Part shown: positions 57,248 to 64,000 of the stretch, piece by piece | How positions within the stretch are numbered: the first letter of the stretch is position 1 | How the letters are laid out: each line of letters begins with the position of its first letter | DNA from: Campylobacteraceae bacterium | GTDB lineage: Bacteria > Campylobacterota > Campylobacteria > Campylobacterales > Sulfurovaceae | Direction: 5' to 3' | Assembly (NCBI GenBank): GCA_027014605.1 | Contig: JALWDJ010000082.1 | Coordinates: forward strand, 1 to 64,000 | DNA length: 64,000 nt | Position numbers and translations under genes: made by a program | The notes under the pieces: model-generated | Database searches by the model: none | What the model saw: only the letters and a program-made list of their open reading frames with translations | Told to the model about the DNA's origin: nothing

Positions 57248-58264
57248 GTGAAGAAAATAGCAGTAGTAACTATTAATCAACCAAGTCTAAATAGTGCTTC
57301 TAGGCTTATGCACTATTTAGATGGTTATGAGGTTGATATATATGGAAAGAAAAATTTAAAACATAATTTAGATAATCTTAAAATATATAATAAATTAGAT
57401 GATATTCTACCTTTAGCTTGGAAGAGATATGATGCCATACTATGTATCTTAGCAATTGGTGCAGTTGTAAGAAAAATTGCACCTCTTCTAAGAGATAAAT
57501 CTAGCGACCCAGCTATATTGGTAATTAATCTAGCTTTAGATAAGATAGTTCCTCTCCTAAGTGGACATTTAGGTAGAGCAAATGAATTAGCAAATGATTT
57601 AGTAGAGAGACTACCAAATGCTATTAATTTTATCTCAACTGCAACTGACCAAACTAATACAATAGCATTTGAGATGTTAGCTAAGAAGAGAGATTGGAGA
57701 ATTGAAAATTTAAAAGCTTTAGCCAAAATCTCAAATAGACTATTAAACAAGCAAGAGGTTAAAGTTGCAACATATAAGAGTATATTTGACTCTATTCCAG
57801 ATAGAAAAAACCTAAAATTGGTTGACTTTAGTAGTATTGATTTAGATAGAGTTGTTATATCTCCATTAGTTAAATCTAACTCTTTAACTCTTATACCAAA
57901 AGTATCTATAGGAATTGGGTGTAATAGAGGAACTAGCTCTATTGAGATTAGAGAGGCTTTTTTAGATTTCTTAGAAAAGTATAATCTAAAATTAGAGGAT
58001 ATTAAAAATATTAACTCATTTAGTGCTAAATCTGATGAGGTTGGACTATTAGATTTTGCAAAAGAGTATAATTTTAAGATAGAGTTTTTTACTAAAGAGG
58101 ATATAAACTCATTTCAAGATAGCTTTTCAAAATCTGCCTCTACAAAGTTTTTTGGATTAAAGGGAGTAGCAGAGCCTACTGCCATTTTAGGCTCAAACTA
58201 TCAAGAGCTTATTATAAAAAAAGAGGTTTATAATAGAAAAATAACAATAGCAGGAGCAGTATAG
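57248..58264 (+). CDS. cbiG: cobalt-precorrin-5A hydrolase CbiG
   Basis: A 338-residue protein that opens the lactone ring of cobalt-precorrin-5A, losing acetaldehyde. The N-terminal VVTINQPSLNSASRL and central PAILVINLALDKIVPLLSGHLGRANELA are followed by the C-terminal IGIGCNRGTSSIEIREAFLDFLE. The start is GTG. It supports the anaerobic pathway together with cbiD. Confidence 0.93.
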   Translation: MKKIAVVTINQPSLNSASRLMHYLDGYEVDIYGKKNLKHNLDNLKIYNKLDDILPLAWKRYDAILCILAIGAVVRKIAPLLRDKSSDPAILVINLALDKIVPLLSGHLGRANELANDLVERLPNAINFISTATDQTNTIAFEMLAKKRDWRIENLKALAKISNRLLNKQEVKVATYKSIFDSIPDRKNLKLVDFSSIDLDRVVISPLVKSNSLTLIPKVSIGIGCNRGTSSIEIREAFLDFLEKYNLKLEDIKNINSFSAKSDEVGLLDFAKEYNFKIEFFTKEDINSFQDSFSKSASTKFFGLKGVAEPTAILGSNYQELIIKKEVYNRKITIAGAV

Positions 58265-59046
58265 TGGCAAAGAGATTATATATATTAAGTTCTGGTGCAG
58301 GTGGCACTAAATATATGACAACAGAGGCTCTAAGGGCATTGGAGGATTGTGAAGTAGTTGTAGGGTATAGAAACTATGTAAAAGAGCTAAAAGAGCTAAT
58401 AGGAGATAAACCTGTTTTTATGTCTGGAATGACAAAAGAGATTGCTAGATGTCAAGAGGCTATAAATTATGCTAAAGAGGGAAAGATAACCTGTATTATC
58501 TCAAATGGAGATGTTAATGTATTTGGAATGGCAACTTTAATAGTTGAGCTAATTGATAAGCAGGATTTATGGGACGAGATAGAGCTAATATCTATTGCAG
58601 GTGTAACATCTTTTTTAGCAACAGCTTCAAGGATTGGTGCGCCTATTAGCCAAGATTTTGCAGTTATATCTCTATCAGATAAGTTAACAGATATAGATAT
58701 TATAGATAATAGAGTTAGAAACTGTTTAGATGCTGATATGGTTTTAGGGATATATAATCCAAAATCAAGAAAGCGAATTTTACCATATCAAAATTTTCTA
58801 AAAGCTCTAAGTGAAGGAGAAGAGAGAATTGCAATAATTGCATCTCATGTTGGAAGAGATAAAGAGAAGATTACTATAACAGATACTACAGATTTAATCA
58901 AACAAGATATTAATCACTCAGAGATTACTATGTCCACTCTAATTATTGTGGGTAACTCTCAAACTAGATTAACAAAAAATGGACTTGTTCTAACTCCAAG
59001 AGGTTATCTAAATAAGTATGATATGAGTGGAGAGATTAAAAAATAG
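58264..59046 (+). CDS. cbiH: cobalt-precorrin-3 (C17)-methyltransferase CbiH
   Basis: A 260-residue tetrapyrrole methylase with LYILSSGAGGTKYMTTEALRALEDC, CIISNGDVNVFGMA and VLGIYNPKSRKR. It methylates C17 and contracts the ring, feeding CbiG's substrate. It starts with GTG overlapping the cbiG stop by one base and ends the operon. Other steps (CbiC, CbiL, CbiA, CobU/S etc.) are not in the window. Confidence 0.93.
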   Translation: MAKRLYILSSGAGGTKYMTTEALRALEDCEVVVGYRNYVKELKELIGDKPVFMSGMTKEIARCQEAINYAKEGKITCIISNGDVNVFGMATLIVELIDKQDLWDEIELISIAGVTSFLATASRIGAPISQDFAVISLSDKLTDIDIIDNRVRNCLDADMVLGIYNPKSRKRILPYQNFLKALSEGEERIAIIASHVGRDKEKITITDTTDLIKQDINHSEITMSTLIIVGNSQTRLTKNGLVLTPRGYLNKYDMSGEIKK

Positions 59047-59106
59047 TTATATTATATTAATTTTGATAAAATTATAAAAATAAAAATTAATTGGATAATA
59101 TATATA

Positions 59107-60369
59107 ATGGACTATTTACAAATTATAGGTGGCAGTACCCTAAAGGGTAGTGTCATAATTTCTGGTGCAAAAAATTCAGCTCTTCCTCTAATTGCAAGTA
59201 CAATTTTATCAAACAGACCTGTAAAATTAACAAATCTTCCTAATGTTGTAGATATTAGAACTCTATTAAAATTATTAAAAATGTTAGGTGGAGAGATAGA
59301 GCATAATGGAACAACTGTTACTATTAATAATGCTAATATAAACTCAACTAAAGCTGTATATGAGATTGTATCTAAGATGAGAGCATCTATTTTAGTCTTA
59401 GGACCTCTTTTAGCTAGATTTGGAGAGTGTGAAGTTAGTCTCCCCGGTGGTTGTGCTATTGGGCAAAGACCTATAGATTTACACTTAAAAGCACTTGAAG
59501 CGATGGGTGCTAAGATTGAGATAAAAGGTGGATATGTAAGAGCTGAAGCACCATATGGACTAAAAGGAGCTAGAATAGTATTTGATAAAATTACAGTTGG
59601 TGGAACTGAAAATATTATTATGGCAGGAGCTTTAGCCAAAGGTGTGACAACTATTATAAATTCAGCAAAAGAGCCTGAGATAGTTCAACTATGTGAAGTT
59701 ATAAGAGATGCAGGTGTAAAGATAGAAGGAATTGGAACAAGCACTATTACTATTTATGGAACTAACCAAGAACCTTTAGAATTTAAAGATATAAAAATTA
59801 TTCCAGATAGAATAGAAGCAGGTACATATCTATGTGCTGGAGCAATTACAAACTCCTCAATTACTCTAAAAGAGATAAATCCTACACATATTCAATCATC
59901 AATAGATAAATTGGAGGCTATGGGGTGTAGTTTTGATATAAAAGAGAAAGAGTTAACAATCTATCCAACTAGCCGACTAAAACCTGTAAACATTATAACT
60001 TCAGAGTATCCCGCATTTCCAACTGATATGCAGGCTCAATTTATGGCAGTAGCTACAATGGCTATTGGTGAGTCTCTTATTGAAGAGAGACTATTTGAGA
60101 ACCGTTTTATGCATGTGAGTGAACTTAATAGATTGGGAGCTGATATATGGTTAAAAGGTAGTGTTGCCTCTGTTCGACCTGTAGCAGAGCTAAATGGAGC
60201 TGATGTTATGGCAACAGATTTAAGGGCTAGTTCAGCACTAGTTTTAGCAGGACTTGTTGCAAAAGGGGTTACAAATATAAGAAGAATATACCATCTTGAT
60301 AGAGGATATGATAACCTTGAGGGCAAACTTCTATCACTTGGAGCTAATATTAAGCGATTAAGTGAATAG
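59107..60369 (+). CDS. murA: UDP-N-acetylglucosamine 1-carboxyvinyltransferase
   Basis: A 420-residue MurA, first committed enzyme of peptidoglycan synthesis, adding enolpyruvate to UDP-GlcNAc. The catalytic cysteine is in [16 protein letters not shown], and [29 protein letters not shown] and [13 protein letters not shown] are the substrate loops. The Cys form is sensitive to fosfomycin in related enzymes. It is followed 45 nt later by DUF2018, which has its own promoter. Confidence 0.97.
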   Translation: MDYLQIIGGSTLKGSVIISGAKNSALPLIASTILSNRPVKLTNLPNVVDIRTLLKLLKMLGGEIEHNGTTVTINNANINSTKAVYEIVSKMRASILVLGPLLARFGECEVSLPGGCAIGQRPIDLHLKALEAMGAKIEIKGGYVRAEAPYGLKGARIVFDKITVGGTENIIMAGALAKGVTTIINSAKEPEIVQLCEVIRDAGVKIEGIGTSTITIYGTNQEPLEFKDIKIIPDRIEAGTYLCAGAITNSSITLKEINPTHIQSSIDKLEAMGCSFDIKEKELTIYPTSRLKPVNIITSEYPAFPTDMQAQFMAVATMAIGESLIEERLFENRFMHVSELNRLGADIWLKGSVASVRPVAELNGADVMATDLRASSALVLAGLVAKGVTNIRRIYHLDRGYDNLEGKLLSLGANIKRLSE

Positions 60370-60385
60370 TTATCTATTAATTTGA

Positions 60386-60391
60386 TATAAT
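60386..60391 (+). promoter_or_regulatory. -10 box upstream of the DUF2018-ispB-hemA-proS operon
   Basis: A perfect TATAAT in TTTGATATAATC, 24 nt before the ATG, with GGAGA as ribosome-binding site. Confidence 0.6.
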
Positions 60392-60414
60392 CTAAATAAA
60401 AAAGTGGAGATAAG

Positions 60415-60687
60415 ATGAATATTTTTGACGATGATGATGCATTTGTAGGAACACCAAAGAGTAATTTCTTCTCGATTGCTAGAACTGCTAATCAAAATAT
60501 AGTAGAGATGGAGTTAGATAAGATGTTTAGACGATTTGCTGTGGCTGAAAAGATTTTAGAAGAGAAGGGTCTTGAAGAGGAACATGAGAGACTTATGAGA
60601 AATATGGTTATAGATAAAGAGTTAGATGATAGAACAAATAGTCTATATATAGAGCTTGTAGGTAACATAGTTACTCAGTGCGAATAG
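60415..60687 (+). CDS. DUF2018-family protein (HP0242-like)
   Basis: A 90-residue helical protein (MNIFDDDDAFVGTPKSNFFSIAR, then HERLMRNMVIDKELD) matching DUF2018, a family I know from Campylobacterota. Helicobacter HP0242, a member, folds as a knotted homodimer. Function is unknown. Position before ispB-hemA-proS is the same as in Helicobacter, a good lineage marker. Confidence 0.87.
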   Translation: MNIFDDDDAFVGTPKSNFFSIARTANQNIVEMELDKMFRRFAVAEKILEEKGLEEEHERLMRNMVIDKELDDRTNSLYIELVGNIVTQCE

Positions 60688-60691
60688 TAAA

Positions 60692-61588
60692 ATGATAAGT
60701 GCCGTTGAGAGAAAAATAGAGCAGTATATTAGAGAGCTTAAAGATAAGAGAGTCTTATCGCTCTATAAAAAACTGTCAAAAGGTAAGCGATTACGCACAA
60801 AGTTGATTTTAAAGATTGCAGGAGATAGCATAAAGGCTATTAAGACAGCCTCAACTGTTGAGTTAATTCATACAGCTAGTCTATTACATGATGATGTAAT
60901 AGATGATGCCAATACTAGAAGAGGTAAAATATCTGTTAATGCTAGTGATGGAAACAAGAGTGCTATTATGATGGGAGATATACTCTACTCTAAAGCCTTT
61001 TTTGAGTTAATAGATATATCACCTCTTATAGCAAAAGTTATCTCAAATGCTGTTGTAGAGCTTAGTTTAGGTGAGTTAGCTGATGTTGAGTTATCTAAGA
61101 GATTTCATACCAATAGAGATGCCTATCTAAAGATGTTATACCAAAAGACTGCATCACTTATGGAGGCTAGTGCAGAGGCTGGAGCTATTTTAGCTGGAAA
61201 ACCAAGAGATGCCTATAGAAAATATGGGAGAAATTTAGGATTAGCTTTTCAGATGATAGATGATATTTTAGATATTACTTCAGATAGTAAAACTTTAGGA
61301 AAACCTACTCTTCATGATTTTACAGAGGGAAAAGTTACACTTCCATATATGTATCTATATGAGGTCTTAGCTCATGAAGATAGAGAGTATCTTCTGTGTC
61401 TGCATAAAAAGAGATTGAGTGAAGATGAGGCTCTATGGATAAAGAGTGCTATGAAGAAGTATGGAATTATTGAAAAATCCTATAACGAAGCAAAAGAGCT
61501 TATAGAAGAGGCAATAGAGTTAATGGAGTCTGTTGGAGAGAGAGATTTATCTAATATTGCAAGAGCCATGATAGAAAGAGAGTTCTAA
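60692..61588 (+). CDS. ispB: polyprenyl diphosphate synthase (octaprenyl-type)
   Basis: A 298-residue trans-prenyltransferase. The first Asp-rich motif is LLHDDVIDDA and the second QMIDDILDI, flanking the GKRLRTKLILK substrate site. It extends allylic diphosphates by head-to-tail addition of isopentenyl diphosphate for quinone side chains. The chain length cannot be read with certainty. It begins 4 nt after DUF2018 and ends 1 nt before hemA. Confidence 0.95.
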   Translation: MISAVERKIEQYIRELKDKRVLSLYKKLSKGKRLRTKLILKIAGDSIKAIKTASTVELIHTASLLHDDVIDDANTRRGKISVNASDGNKSAIMMGDILYSKAFFELIDISPLIAKVISNAVVELSLGELADVELSKRFHTNRDAYLKMLYQKTASLMEASAEAGAILAGKPRDAYRKYGRNLGLAFQMIDDILDITSDSKTLGKPTLHDFTEGKVTLPYMYLYEVLAHEDREYLLCLHKKRLSEDEALWIKSAMKKYGIIEKSYNEAKELIEEAIELMESVGERDLSNIARAMIEREF

Positions 61589-61589
61589 T

Positions 61590-62894
61590 ATGTCATATCA
61601 AGTTGTTTCATTTAACCATAAAAATTGTGAACAGAATTTAAGAGAGAAGTTAGCTTTTTCATCTAATGAAGAGATAGCTACAATGCTAAATAAGCTTACA
61701 GGGTTTGAGTTTATAGAGGAGGCTTATATATTATCTACTTGCAATAGGGTAGAGATAGTCATAGCTACAAAAGATGCCTTTTCAAGTTATCATGCAATAC
61801 TTGGAATGCTTAGTCTAAAATCTGGACTTAGTTTTTTTGAGTTAAAGGGAATGGACGGAAGATATGATGATAAAGAGGCAATTAGACATATATTTGCAGT
61901 TGTATCTTCACTAGAGTCACTTGTTATTGGTGAGTCTCAAATTACAGGACAGGTTAAAGATGCTTTTCGCTTCTCATACCAAAATGGAACGGCAGGTGCA
62001 AAACTAAACCGTGTAATCTCCTATGCCATTAAGTGTGCAGCTGAAGTTAGAAATGTAACAGATATATCTCGTTACCCTCTATCTATAGCTTCAGTTGCCG
62101 TAACACAAGCATATAAGATATATGGAGATAATATTACAGGTATGAGTGCTGTTGTGATTGGTGCTGGAGAGATGGGCTTAATTGCTATTAAAAATCTATT
62201 GCGATTAGGGTGTGATATTATAATATTGGGTAGAGATAGAGATAAATTAAAAGCTATTGCAAAAGAGTTAGGTGATGATGTAAGATTTGATACAATGGAA
62301 CATCTTCATAAATATCTCAATAAATATCGTTTACTCTTCTCTGCTACCTCATCAGAAGATACTATTATTAAATCAGAGATGATAGAGAATGATAATATAG
62401 ATAGAGTATGGTTTGATATGGCAATTCCTAGAGATATTGACGATATGAATTTAGATAGACTTCAACTATTTAGAATAGATGATTTAAAGGGTATCTCAAA
62501 AGAGAATTATGCACTCAAAGCAGAACAGGCAAATAGAGCAAGAGATATAGTAGATAGATATAGAGATGAGTTCTATAAGTGGCTTAGAGCATTATCTATT
62601 GAGCCAATTATAAAAGATATGAGACTTCAAGCAAAAGATGCTATATCTAAAGAGCTTAATAGAGCTATAAAGAAAAAATTTGTGCCACAAGAGTATAGAA
62701 CTAATATGGAGAAGATGGCAGAACAGATGTTTAACCGTTTTTTACATAATGCTACTCAAAACTTAAGAGAGTGTTCATCTAAGAGTACATCAGCAAAGAG
62801 AGTTGAGGCTATAAGAGAGATATTTAATATAAAAATAGATGAGAAAGATATAAAAAAATATAAGCAAGAACACCATAAAAAAGGATATATATAG
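61590..62894 (+). CDS. hemA: glutamyl-tRNA reductase
   Basis: A 434-residue enzyme that reduces glutamyl-tRNA to glutamate-1-semialdehyde for tetrapyrroles. The catalytic Cys is in [12 protein letters not shown]; the NADPH domain has [16 protein letters not shown] and the dimer helix lies at the C-terminus. Its stop overlaps the GTG of proS by one base. It starts the same pathway as hemD (19.4 kb) and the cbi genes. Confidence 0.96.
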   Translation: MSYQVVSFNHKNCEQNLREKLAFSSNEEIATMLNKLTGFEFIEEAYILSTCNRVEIVIATKDAFSSYHAILGMLSLKSGLSFFELKGMDGRYDDKEAIRHIFAVVSSLESLVIGESQITGQVKDAFRFSYQNGTAGAKLNRVISYAIKCAAEVRNVTDISRYPLSIASVAVTQAYKIYGDNITGMSAVVIGAGEMGLIAIKNLLRLGCDIIILGRDRDKLKAIAKELGDDVRFDTMEHLHKYLNKYRLLFSATSSEDTIIKSEMIENDNIDRVWFDMAIPRDIDDMNLDRLQLFRIDDLKGISKENYALKAEQANRARDIVDRYRDEFYKWLRALSIEPIIKDMRLQAKDAISKELNRAIKKKFVPQEYRTNMEKMAEQMFNRFLHNATQNLRECSSKSTSAKRVEAIREIFNIKIDEKDIKKYKQEHHKKGYI

Positions 62895-64000
62895 TGAAGT
62901 TTTCAAGACTATTAATACCAACAACAAAAGAGAGTCCAAATGATGCCATACTGCCATCTCATAAACTCCTTCTTAGAGCAGGATTTATTCAACAATCTGG
63001 TGGAAGTGGACTATATAATTTTCTACCATTAGGAAAAATTACACTAGATAGGGTTAGAGCCATAGTTAAAGATGAGTTAGACAAGGCAGGTTGTCAAGAG
63101 GTACATCTTCCAATAGTAACACCTATTACTCTATGGGAAGAGACAGGCAGAGCAGATAAGTTTGGAAAAGAGCTTTTAAGATTTAAAGATAGACATGAGA
63201 ATAGTTTTGTACTTAGTCCAACAAATGAAGAGGCTATGGTAAATCTTGTTAGACAAACAGTAAAGAGTCATAGACAACTACCTGTAAATATGTATCAGAT
63301 TAATTGGAAATTTAGAGATGAGGTTAGACCACGATTTGGACTTATGAGAGCTAGAGAGTTTTTAATGAAAGATGCCTATAGTTTCCACTCCTCAACAGAA
63401 GATATGATACGAGAGTTTAATCTTATGGAGGAGACATATAAAAAGATATTTAGAAGATTAGGCTTAGATTTTAGAGTGGTTGAGGCTGATAGTGGAGCTA
63501 TTGGTGGAAGTGGCTCTAAAGAGTTTATGATTTTAGCCGATAGTGGTGAAGATACTATTATGGTCTGTAGTAGTTGTGAGTTTGGAGCTAATATTGAGGT
63601 TTTAGATGAGAATGAAAAGAGTTGTCCTAAGTGTGGGGGAGAGCTTACTAAAACAAAAGGGATAGAGGCAGGTCACATATTTCAGTTGGGTACAACCTAC
63701 TCTAAACCTATGAGAGCAGAGTTTTTAAACAGAAACCAAAAATTAGAGCCTTTTATTATGGGAACTTATGGTATTGGCGTTAGCCGACTCTTAGCAGGGA
63801 TTATAGAGCAGAACCATGATGATAGAGGCTGTATCTGGACAAAAGAGTCTGCACCATTTTTAATTGATATTATTGTAGCTAAGGCTAAAGATAAAAATCA
63901 GATGGAGGTAGCTACTAAACTATATAATAATCTATTAGAAGAGGGTATATCTATAATCTTAGATGATAGAGTAGATAAAAAGAGTGGCTTTGGAGTGAAG
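62894..64000 (+). CDS. proS: proline--tRNA ligase, window-truncated, lacking the editing insertion
   Basis: Only 369 codons fit before the window ends. The start is GTG at 62894. Motif 2 is [21 protein letters not shown] and motif 3 [13 protein letters not shown]; the C-terminal anticodon domain has begun ([12 protein letters not shown]). Between VCSSC (Cys225, Cys228) and CPKCGGE (Cys244, Cys247) only 15 residues remain, where bacterial ProRS normally carries an editing (INS) domain of about 180 residues. The two CXXC pairs make a zinc-ribbon-like stub. Loss of post-transfer editing of Ala-tRNA-Pro is predicted. The rest of the protein looks normal. Confidence 0.95.
   Translation, partial: MKFSRLLIPTTKESPNDAILPSHKLLLRAGFIQQSGGSGLYNFLPLGKITLDRVRAIVKDELDKAGCQEVHLPIVTPITLWEETGRADKFGKELLRFKDRHENSFVLSPTNEEAMVNLVRQTVKSHRQLPVNMYQINWKFRDEVRPRFGLMRAREFLMKDAYSFHSSTEDMIREFNLMEETYKKIFRRLGLDFRVVEADSGAIGGSGSKEFMILADSGEDTIMVCSSCEFGANIEVLDENEKSCPKCGGELTKTKGIEAGHIFQLGTTYSKPMRAEFLNRNQKLEPFIMGTYGIGVSRLLAGIIEQNHDDRGCIWTKESAPFLIDIIVAKAKDKNQMEVATKLYNNLLEEGISIILDDRVDKKSGFGVK

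Noticed and set aside
57325-57750. Minus-strand ORF of 141 aa opposite cbiG
   Set aside because: Antisense to a conserved enzyme with no SD or motif.
59112-59639. Minus-strand ORF of 175 aa opposite murA
   Set aside because: Shadow frame of murA with no domain; murA is unmistakable on the plus strand.

Overview
The window is 64 kb of AT-rich chromosome that reads as a free-living Campylobacterota (epsilonproteobacterial) bacterium of the Sulfurimonas/Sulfurovum type. Four things support this. Many genes are preceded by a lone TATAAT-type -10 box with no obvious -35 box. The order DUF2018 - polyprenyl synthetase - hemA - proS matches what I recall of the Helicobacter HP0242-HP0238 region. There is a lineage-typical single-gene atpE whose product begins with a signal-like leader. 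Two-subunit class I fumarase and monomeric isocitrate dehydrogenase are also present. Genus and species cannot be fixed from the window. It is almost wholly coding and mostly housekeeping. I see no rRNA, insertion sequence, prophage or CRISPR array.

Layout. 0-6.1 kb: a NERD-domain protein, a free-standing MnmC-type FAD oxidoreductase, tgt, glyS and a radical SAM/SPASM protein. 6.1-6.4 kb: a non-coding stretch with a 13-bp inverted repeat and a G-rich hairpin. 6.4-20 kb: an ABC-F ATPase, cbiD, rseP, a PLP-homeostasis protein, a FIST-domain histidine kinase coupled to a Zn/Mn-type ABC transporter, folK, mnmA, a haem-binding lipoprotein, fumarase subunits, a cation efflux protein and hemD. 20-34.6 kb: YidB-like and PAS proteins, dsbD, a degenerate YyaL-like protein, a lipoprotein, dnaE carrying an intein, and a porin-feoA-feoB group next to a Fur-type box. 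A NosL-like/copper-type membrane pair lies on the other side of that box. 34.6-45 kb: atpE, tRNA-Leu(GAG), pyrH, rpoZ, spoT, tyrS, an NMO-family flavoprotein, an amidase, icd, a DUF309 protein and two envelope genes. 45.9-46.3 kb: a probable stable non-coding RNA with its own promoter. 46.3-54 kb: tatD, two cell-wall proteins, a four-gene ABC/thiol membrane system, a Crp/Fnr regulator and three small heat shock proteins, one with a signal peptide. 54-64 kb: pabB, a cobalamin (anaerobic route) operon with a new 55-codon Cys-rich ORF, murA, DUF2018, ispB, hemA and the start of proS.

How the genes work together. hemA and hemD feed uroporphyrinogen III, which the cbi genes carry towards cobalamin. 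mnmA, mnmC-like and tgt act on tRNA wobble bases. rpoZ sits beside spoT, pairing a polymerase subunit with ppGpp metabolism. Feo, the porin and the Fur box form an iron-uptake unit.

Most notable: (1) a 221-residue intein in DnaE, between GPGRG and SAAGS beside the catalytic aspartates, with only a remnant of an endonuclease region; (2) a ProRS whose large editing insertion has collapsed to a short zinc ribbon; (3) a metal-ABC ATPase with no ATG/GTG/TTG start, apparently using AUU; (4) a predicted non-coding RNA at about 45.97-46.26 kb; (5) a predicted exported Hsp20 in a three-gene cluster; (6) an uncharacterised ABC plus cysteine-rich membrane protein operon, possibly leaderless.
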